The notes: generated from the sequence alone by a model not told the origin. A stretch of DNA of 64,000 nt from Nannochloris sp. 'desiccata' (GCA_019044685.2 JAGTXX020000011.1:1550001-1614000), one strand, 5' to 3'. Numbered from the stretch's first letter, positions 43,215 through 54,390 are shown. Numbers and translations: made by a program.

Positions 43215-44396
43215 ATGGATTTATTCAATCTAAACGCATCGCAGCTTGCAGGCAGCGCTCGGGAGGATGCAGAACATTTTTTGGGCGAGGAAGTGCCCAG
43301 CGCTGAAGCTGAGACCGAGCTAGATGATGAAGGCCTTGACTTTGGCTTGCAACCTCAGGAAGTCATTGCAAGGATTGAAACCTGTGCTTTGTGGCTGGCC
43401 CAGCAGGTTTCTGCAGGAAGCTTGCCTGATTTTCTGCTCTCTAGCTCAGCTGGGCAAAGCAACCTCGACCGCTCGCTTCTTGGTCGCCACCCTGACAGCT
43501 CTGAAAGATTTGCTAGGCTCTTCTCTGCATTAGATATTTGCCACGAGACTCTAGTAGCTGCAAGCACATCAGCTGAGCGAGAGCTGCATTATCGTGTCAA
43601 AACTCTTCAAGTTTTTGGAAGCCAGGTGCACCTGCGAGAAGCTGTGCAAGATGCCGTGCTGTTGCTCCGTGTGCCCCGCTCTTCTCTAGGTATCACTTGC
43701 AGCAGTAAAGGTTTAGTTTCTGGAGCTCTCATGATTCGCAGCTCAAGCCTAGGGGTTACTGACTGTGCGCACGCTGCTTGCTTGGAAGGGCGCCCAATTC
43801 CAGGAAACATTACTACTATCTCCGAGTACTCCTTCTTTTCTCAAGCAGCAGCTATTCTAGTAATAGAAAAGGATACTGTCTTCCAGCAGCTCTCTGCAGA
43901 CCCTTCTATTGGGGGTAGCGGTCGCTTCATCCTCGTTACTGGGAAGGGTGTTCCTGATCTAGCTACGCGGTGCTTTTTATCTGCAGTGCACTCTGCCTTG
44001 CCTACTCTCCCTCTTCTAGGCCTTGTAGACTGGAACCCTTCCGGCGTAGGAATTCTCTGTCTCTATAAATATGGTTCTCGCCGTATGGCTGAATCAGCAC
44101 GATATGCTTTGCCTGCTTTGAAATGGCTCGGTGTTCGCAGCCAGTTGCTTCGCAGTGCTGCCGATGCAAGCGCCTTTCAAGAACTGTCTTTAAGAGATCG
44201 TGCTCTTTTACCTGGATTGAGAACCCAGCTTCAAGCCGGAGGAGAAGAAGAGCTTTCTTCCTGGATTCAAGAGCTAGATACAATGGAAGCTTCTGGAAGT
44301 AAAGCTGATATTGAGGGTCTGTATTCAGTGTGTGGTGGTGCTGCAGGCTTGGGCCCCGTGCTGCAGCAGCAAATAAGAAGTGGAGAGTGGATTTAG
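43215..44396 (+). CDS. SPO11: SPO11 meiotic DNA double-strand-break protein, SPO11-2-like
   Basis: The protein has 393 residues in a single exon. The winged-helix 5Y-CAP domain has ERELHYRVKTLQVFG with the catalytic tyrosine Y126, followed by VPRSSLGITCSSKGLVSG. The toprim domain has the metal-binding glutamate E218 (ILVIEKD) and LLGLVDWNPSGVGILCLYKYGS. The second acidic residue of the usual DxD is N274 (D-W-N). As I recall, DWNP wording marks the plant SPO11-2 branch rather than SPO11-1 or TopoVIA. SPO11 cuts DNA to start meiotic recombination, so a complete copy implies a sexual cycle. TGTAA at 44601-44605. Confidence 0.9.
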   Translation: MDLFNLNASQLAGSAREDAEHFLGEEVPSAEAETELDDEGLDFGLQPQEVIARIETCALWLAQQVSAGSLPDFLLSSSAGQSNLDRSLLGRHPDSSERFARLFSALDICHETLVAASTSAERELHYRVKTLQVFGSQVHLREAVQDAVLLLRVPRSSLGITCSSKGLVSGALMIRSSSLGVTDCAHAACLEGRPIPGNITTISEYSFFSQAAAILVIEKDTVFQQLSADPSIGGSGRFILVTGKGVPDLATRCFLSAVHSALPTLPLLGLVDWNPSGVGILCLYKYGSRRMAESARYALPALKWLGVRSQLLRSAADASAFQELSLRDRALLPGLRTQLQAGGEEELSSWIQELDTMEASGSKADIEGLYSVCGGAAGLGPVLQQQIRSGEWI

Positions 44397-44628
44397 CAAA
44401 GAGCTTTTGGGGAGAGAAGATAGATAGGCGTGCCTCAGTGTTTATAAACATGTTTTACCGAGGCTTCAATTTAAGAAGTATCTGGGTTCTATAGAAAGAA
44501 AGCGTTAAACGATTCATACATTTCGCAAGTTTAAAAAATAAAAACTAGAAACACAAGTAAAGAGACACAATTTAATACACTGAAAAAGGTAATTACTTCT
44601 TGTAATTTATGTTGTTGCCAAGAGCAAT

Positions 44629-47600
44629 TTAGTGTTGTGGCGACGGTACATTTGCATTTGATGCAGCTCCAAGCACTCTTCGCAATTGATCTACCAGGCT
44701 ATCATCATTGTGGCCATTTACTCCTCCTCTTCCTACAAAAGAAGAAGGCCCTTCACCTTGGTGGTGGTCAAAGCTTTCTTCAGCTACTGGGACTACTTTC
44801 AAAGGCCCAAATTTATCCGCGAAATTGAGTCCTCTATCGAAATACTCTGCAGAGGCAACTAAAAGAAGAGGTGCAAGACGCAGCACACGAGAAAGCTCAG
44901 GCAAGGTGCCCAGCAATTTTTTATCGCACACAGCTTGAAGCTTGGCAAGGTGTGCGTGGACGGTGGACGCTGAAACCAACAAAGCTTGCTGCGCATCAAG
45001 AGTAGAGTGTAAGATGGATACAAAATTCTCAGTTTCTAAAGCACTCAGGCCGAGATCTTCGCACAGCATGGGCAGCGTGACAGCTTCTTTAATAGCTGGC
45101 GCAGCAGATTCGTTCTTTTCAGGAGAAGAAGAAGATGTAGCGGTAGAAGCTGAGGAAGGAACAGCAGCTTCTGTTGAAGTAGGAACTAAAGAAAAGGAAG
45201 AAGGAGTAGAATCATCGACTGCGGCATCCAAGTTGCCTTGCAACACTTCTTCTTCATTCGAAAATTTTTCGGGTGTGTGCGACATCAAGCTTCTTCCTTT
45301 TCTCTCTTGCTCTAATCTAGCAGGTAAAGAAGAAAGTCTGGTATCTGAGTCTTTATGCTTCACAGAAGTCACCAAGGGACACGTTGCAGACGAAGATTTG
45401 AAAGAATCACTATTGCCGCTACCACCAGACCCGGGTGCGACAACAACAAGCAACTCCTTAGCTCTTGTCAAGCCAGTATATAACAATCTTCTGGTCAGCA
45501 TTCTACCATGCTGTGGAGACAACGCCATAACTACATGCTTTGCCTCTCCACCTTGCGCTTTATGCACTGTAATCGCATACGCAAGCTCCAATTGCGCCAA
45601 CTCAATTCCCTGGTACTCTCTTCTGGACTCCCCGTCAGCTGCGGCTCTCCCACCAGATTGTGGGAAATCTACTATAAGCCGTCGCTCACGAGGATATACT
45701 TCAACAATATAGCCCTGATCACCGTTAAATACATCTTTATCGTAGTTATTTACTAATTGCAGCACCCGATCACCTACTCGAAATACCCGCTCTCCCGCTT
45801 GAGCACCACCGCCACCAGCAGAAGGAGCGCTCAACACACCGGAAGGACCTCCATGTGCGCCACGTGATACCTCATGTTTACCAGCTTCAGGTGGATTGAG
45901 TAAATTTTGAAGCTTGAGATTTAACACAGTAGAGCCTGTGGGTCCTTTCCTCATAGGTGTAATCACTTGTAGGTCAGATTCAATAAAACTAACATCCCCC
46001 GCCAAGGCGCCGACAGTTTCATAAACGAGATCAGGCACAGAGTCGGCATCTGGAGAGCGAACAATAAACGCATCTGTATCTGAATTCAATAGCTCGTCAG
46101 CATTGGGATTCGCATGACGTAATTTTGGTACTTCACCTTGTCGTACAGCAAGTGCCCCTGTCACAATCGATGACTTGGCAGCTTGTCGGAAAATTTCTCG
46201 TAAATCCACTACAGGCGCAATTTTAGAGTGAATTAAGGAGTGCAAAACCCCTCCAGCTCCTATAGGAGGTAGCTGATCGACATCTCCGATTAAAATAAGC
46301 TGAGTAGAAGGTTGCAAAGCCTGCATCAATGCTGCAGCGAGCGGTAAGCTCAACATGGAAGCTTCATCCACTAGTACGGCATCTGATTGAAGTTTATTGG
46401 ACGCGCCGAGTTCAAAAAACCCGCCAGGACCTGAATCAATATCATCTCCATTCATTAATACCTCACTAGCACCAACAACTCCAGATATACTATCGTCATC
46501 GGCACCGGCCTTGTTTCCGTCACCCGGAGCAGCAGCAGCACTACTAGTAGTTGAAGAGTTGTCCCCACGAGGTTGGAATTTCAACAATCTATGGATAGTT
46601 GATGGTTCAATACCTTGAATGACACCCATGCGTTGCGCAGCACGGCCAGTAGGGGCAGCGATGTGCACCGTCTTGCCCTGAGCACTCCATAGTTTAACAA
46701 TGGCCTGGACTACCGTTGTTTTTCCGCACCCTGGCCCCCCCGTAATCACAAGTAATGGAGCATCAGAAGCAGCTTCAATAGCAGCACATTGACCCTTGGA
46801 CAGCTCTACACCATTGGTGTTCTGATTTGCGCTAATCCATTTCTTGATACGCGCGATTCTTGCAGCAGAAGGCTTTTTCGGTAAAGACGCCTTTTCGCCT
46901 GCTGCTTGGGCTACCGCCACCTCTGCTTTGTGGAGCCGAGGTAAGTAACACCGCACTTCAGGGCCCCATTTAAACGGTACATTTGGCGGCATATCTTCTA
47001 AATCAGACAATTGAAGACCAAAACGGGGTCCAGAACTGGCAGCGTTTGTGCTACTAGACGTTTGTGCCGCCCAGGCGTCCCATTGTAATTTTAACTTTTC
47101 CGCCGTCTTGGGGCCTATTCTTTTGCAACGTGCAAGCTCGCGAACAGCATCAATAGGCGGAAGACTAAGAATCGAAGGTAAATTAACACTATGGATGTCA
47201 AACATGGCTGATATTTGTTGAGAAGTAGCTCCACTAAGCCGCTGAGTCACCATCATCTTTAACGTCTCGTCAACCTTACCATCACTGCTGCTGTTGCTAT
47301 TGCCGTCTTTATTGAAGACTGTATTTTGACTGTGTGCTCCACTGAAAGCCCCTCCTCTTTTCTTACCACTTTTTCCATTTGTTGCTGGCGATGTAGGGGT
47401 AGAAAGTGAGGAAGAAAGGTCACCGCCAGGCTCTGCAACTAGTCTGCCAGTTTCGTGCATGTGTTGAGCTACGAGATAAAGAGCTTCATCACGTGGCCAA
47501 GGGTTGCCTACAATGATAGAAGAATTTAGTTTAGTAGAAAAACGGATTATTTAGTTTGATAAGAGTAAAATAAATATAGAACAGCAGACAAGAAAAGGGG

Positions 47601-49125
47601 ACCAAACGTAGAATTAAAACTACAAAAAAGAAAAGCATATTTTCTTGTTTTTTTTGGCGCTCTTACCATGGAGCATTCCCAAGTCATCTAACAGCTTTCT
47701 AGCTTCATTCTCCAATGTTGACCACGGTAGATACGTATGCCCTTCTCTCTCTGCAGAGATTACTAAGCAGCGTTCCACAGCTGCAACAGCACGACTGACT
47801 AAGTCAGCTGGTGCGTACATAGCTGCTGCTACTTTATTTACCGCCGTGAGCGGCAATCCGAAAGAGCCAAGAGCTGCGTATGGATCAGTAGTTACCACTT
47901 CTTGTGTTCTCGACGTTAAAGATTCAGCGACGCGTTGTGCGAGAGCAGCAGGAACGCCAGCGTCACGTAAGAATTGAGATCCTAGACGCGCATCTTTTCC
48001 AGCATCCCACCCGTCTTTAATTTTCAATGCTTTGCTCCTACCAACTCCCTCACAGGTACTCAACTTTGCTACCGCGTCTGGAGAATCTAAGATATCAACG
48101 ATATCTTCTTTATATCTATCTACCATACGCTGAGCCGTCACAGGGCCTACTCCAGGCAAGATCCCACCAGATAAGTAAGCTACTAAATCGGAGTGGCCTA
48201 CGGGGCGGAGCTCGTCAAAGGTAACTGCACGAAGCTGCTGACCATATTGATGGTGTGTAGTCCACGCCCCAGTCACACGGACAGTCTGGCCGACAGCTAT
48301 TTGTGGTAAGGTACCTACTATGGTAATAACTGGCTTTCTAGGTTTCGCGTTTGTGGTTTTACCATTGTTGCGTTGACGGTTTCGTGCGCTGGCGGCAGCT
48401 GTGGAAGGAGCTGTTTCGATCATTTCTGGGACGTTATCAACAAAATCGGGATGTACAGAGAGACGTAGAACTGTATACGCTGTTTGTGGAGATCTGTAAT
48501 GGACTTTTTGGACTGCTCCTTGCAAAATAACTGGGCCTTGGACAGCGCTTCCCACTGCTGCGAGAGCCGTAAGGGCGTCGCCTCCTTCTCCTTGTAGCTG
48601 GTTACTTATTTCAGATAGCGGGGTATCTAGTTGAGGTAGAGCTGAGAGTGAACTAGGAGAGTACGTTGTTATGCCTCTCTGCTGCAAAGATGTGGTGATT
48701 GTGTTGGCACCAGAGGCAGTGGTGGGGGTTGCAAAAGACGCTCCTGGAGGGAGGCCAGATGGTGAACCGTTGCCACGATCTCCACCTCGGGATGAGATGT
48801 TACCCCAAGAACTGTTAGGATGTAGTTCAGAGGTGATACGGAGACCTGATCCGTGGCGTCCAGACGCAAGGCTGCGTGCTTGCAGCAACATGTGAGAAGA
48901 CGAATGGCGGCCCACTCCTGAGAATGGGCAAGACGGTCCCTGCCGGCCGCTACTGCAGGCGAGTGCTCCGCTGCGCGACCGAGCAAGCGCCTGCATTTCT
49001 ACTCCTCGAATACTAATCCAAAGTGCGTTGGTCGGGGAGGAACTGCGAGCAAAAGGGGTCGCAGAGCGAATGCTAGCTAGGAGACGCTCAAGCTCTATCA
49101 GCAAGGACTTTTTCCACCTTGTCAT
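44629..49125 (-). CDS. RecD2-type superfamily 1B DNA helicase with long N- and C-terminal extensions
   Basis: Exons 49125-47667 and 47507-44629 (159-base intron) give 1445 residues; bacterial RecD2 is about 750-820. The first ~170 residues are Arg/Ser-rich, perhaps organelle-targeting. An OB-like domain and helix-hairpin-helices follow (GILPGVGPVTAQRMVDRY; CEGVGRSKA; CKRIGPKTAEK). The helicase has Walker A GGPGCGKTT (743-751), APTGRAAQRM, DEAS (867-870), GDVDQLPPIGAGG, an SH3-like insertion, VHKAQGGE and YTGLTRAKE. The tail from about 1190 is disordered, then 1298-1386 is helical and mTERF-like. RecD2 is a 5'-3' helicase in bacteria; here an organellar or nuclear repair role is inference. Confidence 0.9.
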
Positions 49126-49534
49126 ACGAAGTAAAAGTCATTTCTATGTCAATCAGTCAAGGAATGATACGAATTTCTTAAGTCAGCTTAGTCAGTGAAA
49201 TTTTTTAATAATAATCCTTTTAGATTTGTGTTCAGGGATGCGAAATAGCGCGAGTGCTCCTAAGTGCGCCCAAATGCCAGCAAAGCGGTGTTGAAGTCGG
49301 TAGGTGTTTAAATAATGCCGAATTGGACCAGCAATGGAGTGGGTTTATACTACTTGTCGAGCCTTAGCTGCGGTGGAAATCATCGCCAATTTCAAACTTG
49401 TATTGAACAATAGTTAATAAAGACCAACATTTTAAAGTCATTTGATAACGTATAACACACCACTGTTCTCCCGTAAAAGAAGATACTTTGGCTACATAGT
49501 TTAGGAAGAGCTCTAGTTTGAATTTGAAATAGCA
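49126..49534. promoter_or_regulatory. Divergent upstream region of the RecD2-like gene and PSF2
   Basis: 409 bases with no gene seen. Presumed promoters for two DNA-replication/repair genes lie back to back. Confidence 0.4.
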
Positions 49535-50540
49535 ATGGCATCGATCCGCCACCAAAGCATGGTGTTTACACCAAAAGAGGTATGTATATAACCTCATCAA
49601 CTTCCAACATAATCAGTGAAGCCCCTGGAGATATCATTTAACACATGTTCCTATTCTCTTCAGATCGATTTCTTCGCCAAGGATGAATTGGTTACAATAG
49701 TTCCAAATTTCTCCCTCCCCACTGAGGATAGTAACTGTTCTTGTATGATGGTACGTATTCACGTGCATAAATGGGACTTAGCGTGATTTGATTGCCTCTC
49801 CAAAACCCCAACTTGATTTTACTTCTCAACTGACTCAGTGGCTGCTTTGATTTTTTTCTTTGTTATTTTGCAGGGTGACTTCGGTCCATTTCAGCCAAAT
49901 AGAGAATGCCTAGTCCCATTATGGCTAGCTTTAGCACTTTGGAAAAGAAGAAAATGTACAATTAAGGCTCCAGAATGGATGTCAGCAAATTATTTGCAAA
50001 GTAAGAATTTGGTCTTTTGTCGCCATTGCCTCTGCCTGCTATTGTGGAAATAAAAGTAGTTTAAATCTTTTAAATTGCAAACTACTCCTTGTTTTCAAAT
50101 ACTTTCATAATTTATCGTTGCTTCCAGGTGTCCTTGAGCTTGAGAGACAAGACCCTAGTAGTTTCCAACCTCTCCCCTTTCATTACCAAGAAGTTGCCCA
50201 TAGCCTCTTCACTGCTGGCACTCAAGAATCTTTGCCTCGAGAAGTCTTTGGAGACGAACAAGCCAGAGTGCGGGATCTGGTGAATCTAGTACAAAAGACA
50301 CGATATAACAAAATTCTTCAAGGTTTGGGCATGATGTCGGAAGCAGCAGCGGTGAAACTTAATAATCTATCGGCAATGGAGTTGAATGCTGTGAGAGCAT
50401 TCTTCACAGGGGCATTAGATCAATTTCATAGATATAGTAAAATGGGAGATGTGGATGCAGGAATTGCACCTGCGACAGTTGCGGCAGGTGGAGAGCAGCA
50501 AGCGCAGCAGCCTGTGCGCCAACTGCGTCGAGGCGGGTGA
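49535..50540 (+). CDS. PSF2: GINS complex subunit PSF2
   Basis: Exons 49535-49579, 49664-49750, 49874-50000 and 50128-50540, all GT-AG, give 223 residues (animals about 185). The start FTPKEIDFFAKDELVTIVPNF is the conserved GINS A-domain opening. It is followed by GPFQPNRECLVPLWLALALWKRRKC and APEWMSANYL, then the helical B-domain with EVFGDEQARVRDLVNLVQKTRYNKI. PSF2 is one of four GINS subunits that bind MCM2-7 and CDC45 in the replicative helicase. The Gln/Arg/Gly tail is extra. Confidence 0.95.
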
Positions 50541-50893
50541 GAAGAAGAAGAAAAGATCAGAAGGTTTCTTCTTTAGTTGTCATATTATTTTCATCTCTCT
50601 AACTGTATACCCTATGATCCTGTACTTGTGACTCATATTTAACGCTTACAACGGTAGTTTTCATATCGCAATTTGTAGAAGATGAAAGACAAAACACTGA
50701 GTAAAGGGACAGCGTGGAAGCTTGGTGCCCAACTTTGACTTTGAATTGAAGTTTTAAACAATTGGCACCCAAGAGGTCGGCAGAGAGCATGTAAACCTCC
50801 TGATAAAAAAATTGGAATAATGTTCTAGATAACTCTAGGTGCTTTACAGCGGCGAAACTGTGCGTGTAAGTTAAAATTATCGCTAATTTGAAA
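50541..50893. other. Intergenic region, nothing recognised
   Basis: 353 bases between two tandem + genes; no repeat or RNA gene seen. Confidence 0.35.
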
Positions 50894-52089
50894 ATGACAG
50901 ATCAGCAAACACAGCCGAGTAATGCGTCCCCGTTGCCGGAAATTCTGCTCTTTGGCTTTACTAAACCTTGCGTATACATGATAAGGGGCAAGTCGGTCAA
51001 CGGTGTTTACCATTTGTGAGTTCTTTTTCCACTTGAAATGTTGCCATGTCTCCTTAGCCCCGCTTGATTTGAACAGCACTGTCGCTTGCTCTTATATCTA
51101 AAACTGCTGTCCTGTCCACTGCAGAGCTCTGGAGGTGACTGATCATACTGATGAGGGCACCTATGCATCCGCCTTTTCACTAGACTCCCTGACAAAGTAT
51201 TGGGTGAGATTTAAGTTTCTTCAACCTCTGCCGAATGCCATGTATGGTTGCTGCCCAGAGTTAGTGCTACCTACCTAAATGCCGTGTTTTGTTTCGATTT
51301 TACAGGATGAGGAATTAGATATTGCACCGAACGATGCAGCCGTCACGTTGAAATGGCTCAAGACTGCTTTTGGCGTTAGCGGTGGAAACGCTGCAAGACC
51401 CCCAAAATGGATTCCAACAAATAGAGCTCCAGGGCAGAGCCCTCAATTAGAGACGCTATATCAACCTCTTCTTGACGATCAAACAAGTAAAGAAACTCTC
51501 AGGTAAGAGATTTGAGGAATTTCTGCAAAGTTTGGACTTGTTTATTTTATCTTTTCCCCCGGCCCCGGGTACATTTTTCTATGTTTGCTAATTAGACTGT
51601 TTTTTCGCTACTTACTGCAGTCTCCCGCCTAAGAAGTTCCCTCTATTAGGGAATCTCACCCCTAAATTAGCAAATGAAGTCCGTGCCAGCATTACCAACG
51701 CCGCCATTCAAAAACAAATAGCGACAGAAGCTAAGCTGGCCGAGTGTGAAAAACAGAAGAAAAAGTTGGCTGTGGCTGCAGAGGCTGTTCGTGAGCTGCG
51801 CGAAGACGGAGATACGCGAATAGAACAGATTCTAGCCATGATGCGTAAACTAAATGGAGGGCTGAATGCACTAGAAGCTGATGAACACGAAGAAGAAGAA
51901 GAAAAGAAAGCAGGCGGAGCAGTGGATACACTGCCCTCCACCGAAAAACCTCTTCGTGCTGCTAGCCAATCTGGAGCTGCTGGGAGACGTAAACCATCTC
52001 TTAGAAAGCCGCAGAGTCGTTTTGCTACTGGAAATGCAGGTAAAGGAAGAAAAGGTGGAGACATGAAAGTTTTAGGTATAAAAAAGTAA
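50894..52089 (+). CDS. Unrecognised protein: compact N-terminal domain, coiled coil and basic tail
   Basis: Exons 50894-51015, 51125-51203, 51306-51502 and 51621-52089, with GT-AG introns of 109, 102 and 118 bases, give 288 residues. About residues 15-90 look like a beta-rich globular head (EILLFGFTKPCVYMIRGKSV ... GTYASAFSLDSLTKYW). A linker is followed by a long Lys/Glu/Ala helix (about 150-205) with heptad character, an acidic run of five Glu near 220, and a Lys/Arg/Gly-rich end that could bind nucleic acid. A head-plus-coil plan is shared by XRCC4-superfamily and kinetochore proteins, but I see no diagnostic motif and assign no function. Confidence 0.65.
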
Positions 52090-52256
52090 GCTTTTAGTAG
52101 AGGGTTGGCCGCTAGGTGGAATAAATAGTTAAGATACAGCTCCTTTACTTTCTGTTTTTAATGATTTGGATTTGATATAAATAAAGAATTTTATGTTTCA
52201 TGTGTTTGATTTTAGGAACGATTTCAGCATTTACAAAAAAAAAACTTCAGTCTAGG

Positions 52257-52265
52257 TTGAGGCTC
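52257..52265. repeat. 9-bp direct repeat (left target-site duplication)
   Basis: TTGAGGCTC directly abuts the left terminal inverted repeat and is repeated exactly at 54391-54399 just outside the right one. Confidence 0.88.
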
Positions 52266-52309
52266 GCATCACCGGTCTTTCCTTCTGGCCCGAAATAAGC
52301 TTAAGGGCC
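52266..52309 (+). repeat. Left terminal inverted repeat
   Basis: A 44-base repeat beginning GCATCACCGG and ending AGGGCC, inverted copy of 54347-54390. It lies 100 bases upstream of the ATG of the + strand cargo gene and so could also carry its promoter. The inner edge is a GC-rich palindrome (AAGGGCCCCTT). Confidence 0.88.
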
Positions 52310-52409
52310 CCTTTGGTAGCCTATACTTCATTTCAAGGTTAAATTTTCACATCATTGTTTTTGTAAGACACTAAACTACTTATTTAACCCCGCTGTTCGC
52401 CTTTTACTT

Positions 52410-53813
52410 ATGCCAGAAAGAATCTTTGGCATTACCATCAATGATCAAAGGCTTCTTGAGTCTTTGCAGTTGCTTCCGCATGATGCAAAACGCGAAGAAG
52501 AACTTAGACAGTTGAAACATGGGCCTAAGAGGCTGGAAATATTGCGCTCGGGTATAGAAGTTTCTGAATTGGCTAATGTGATCGGGGTAGCTCCTCAGGG
52601 GCTTACCCACGATTTAATTTCCAGTAAATTCAATCCTAATTATTCTAAAACAGTTCCTTGTTATGGAGAGGAGCATGAACGCGACTCAAAAGAGGCTTTT
52701 CTGGAGTATGCCAAGGTATGATCACCTTCCCCGCTCCGTCTGATCTAATCAAACTTGCTGATACACTGCAATATCACACAGTACTCTCAATTTCCCCTGC
52801 TTCTCGTAGAAGACTAAACAAAGAGTAAAATTATATGCGCCTGGAATTTTTTCAATTAAAGATGCACCGTTTATTTATGCCGCCCCGCATTTTATTCAGA
52901 CGGCACCGACCACCACCTTGCTCTATGTTTTTAATGTGAACAAGGTTCCAGACTCGCTCCCTGCCCACGTGAAAGTTCAGGTAGTTAGGTTATATATCAA
53001 CTAGCTGACCTGGATGTGCTTAGTACTCTTTGTCTGCCATATTTCATCGCTTTTGTGACGCTCTTGCCTTGTTTTGTTCCCACCCGAATGCAGGTGGTTG
53101 CAGCGTTGGCACTTACGGAGGGTCCTGTTTTCTCCAAAACAGGGATGGAACCTACTGCACAGATTTATTTCTGCCCTTCTCAAGGTGATGGTGTCATTTT
53201 TGAAGTTAAATATGGAGATAACGAGCGCATGGAATGGAAAGAAAAGAGAGCAGCAGCGGTCCCGTATTTTCTGCAGAAAATGTTGCCCTACCTTGCAAGA
53301 AGCATCAATATGGGTCAGCTGCCTCCTACTTCCCCAGCTATCTCATCACCACAACCTACACGTACTTATCCTTCTGCTATACAAGCTCCAGCATTAGATC
53401 AAACCCCATCTGTGGCCGTAAATAAAAAGGTGCGGGATCCTACAAAACCCAACCGAACCGGCATAGTACGAGAGATTTTCGATGCTGAGGATGAAGGAGA
53501 CAAAAAGGCAGTAGTTGATTGGGATGGAGAACCAGTGAAACAGCGAAAAGCTAAATATCGCGTCAAAAACCTTGAAGTTATTCCAGTATTAGGCACTTAT
53601 GAGCTGCCTGATGCTGACGGGCAATACGTACAAGTTGCATCTTTTTTAGAGGTTCTAGGCTTCTCAAATTCTGATTTAACCTTTGCTTGGGACGCTCGAT
53701 CTGGGGCAGCCCTGTGGCATCTGCTAATGCGTTTATGCAAAATCTGTCGAGGATCCCCGGTGGCGGTGAAGGCGGACTCTTCGAAAGATACCCGTTTGGG
53801 CTCTAGAGCTTGA
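52410..53813 (+). CDS. Unrecognised cargo protein of the TIR element, with SH3-like segment
   Basis: Exons 52410-52715, 52810-52980 and 53094-53813 with GT-AG introns, all in phase 0, give 398 residues. The N-terminal 230 residues look globular and non-repetitive (MPERIFGITINDQRLLESLQ; FIYAAPHFIQTAPTTTLLYV). After a Pro/Ser linker, about 300-355 resembles an SH3/KOW-like beta domain (TGIVREIFDAED ... KAKYRVKNLEVIP). I recognise no transposase catalytic motif or zinc finger. The last 72 codons overlap the coding region of the antisense gene, so the true C terminus may be shorter. Spliced, continuous frames support a real gene. Whether it moves the element or is captured cargo is unknown. Confidence 0.6.
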
Positions 53814-54091
53814 TTTGAAGCTATAGTAGTACCTCCCACAGCATTAATAACCTTGCTAGTACCCAAATTATTAGAAGAAGGGCCAGCAGAGGTTGTAGGT
53901 AGCTTCTCTAGTGATGGTGCCGTCTGGCCATCAAATGCAGCTGCTTGTTCACCACGCCACAAGTTTCTCACGGACCGCCCAATGCCTGCAATAAATCAAC
54001 CATATTTACTTAAGATTTATCAATGATAATTCAGGCGAAATTAATCAGCGCAAGGCTAGTATTGCATACCTGCCAATGAGATTGAAGCCAT
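53597..54091 (-). CDS. Small unrecognised cargo protein of the TIR element
   Basis: Exons 54091-54070 (7 codons plus one base) and 53985-53597, with an 84-base GT-AG intron, give 136 residues. The product is hydrophilic and probably disordered (Ser/Thr/Ala/Lys), with KRVSFEESAF and a final CTYC pair. Its last 217 coding bases lie antisense to the end of the + strand cargo gene. Splice signals and a start in good position support expression, but the composition leaves room for a spurious call. No family is recognised. Confidence 0.45.
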
Positions 54092-54346
54092 ATTAACCAG
54101 CGCAAATTAAAGATGATTAATGCTACTAAAGTTTGCGTATACTTATATGTATTCGTTGGGAAGTCCGCGATCTGATTGAATCAATCTTGCAGTTAAGATC
54201 TAAAGCATGCGAACAATTTAGTTGCCCATGAATCTAGCAGGGGGACATTACAACCGCTTTGCTGCAAGAAATATAATATCATTGATGATACAATTGAGGT
54301 CTATGCAAATTATTTGTTAAAAAGATAGCGGAATAAGGCTGGAGGA

Positions 54347-54390
54347 GGCCCTAAAGCTTATTTCGGGCCAGAAGGAAAGACCGGTGATGC
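54347..54390 (-). repeat. Right terminal inverted repeat
   Basis: Inverted copy of the left end, 43 of 44 bases identical. Its outer end abuts the 9-bp repeat at 54391. It lies about 255 bases upstream of the minus-strand cargo gene, in the same orientation to that gene as the left repeat is to its own. Confidence 0.88.

Larger units (their letters stand above)
52266..54390. mobile_element. 2125-bp TIR transposon-like element with 9-bp target-site duplication
   Basis: The ends are inverted copies of each other: 52266-52302 and 54354-54390 match over 37 of 37 bases (5' end GCATCACCGGTCTTTCC), extended inward to about 44 bases (to 52309 and 54347) with one mismatch. Both are flanked by the same 9-bp direct repeat. 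A 9-bp duplication with moderately long inverted repeats is typical of Mutator-like elements (Merlin uses 8-9). I see no MULE-type or other known transposase inside, only two convergent spliced genes. It is therefore either a non-autonomous gene-carrying element or one with an unfamiliar transposase. The near-identity of the ends argues for recent insertion. Confidence 0.85.
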
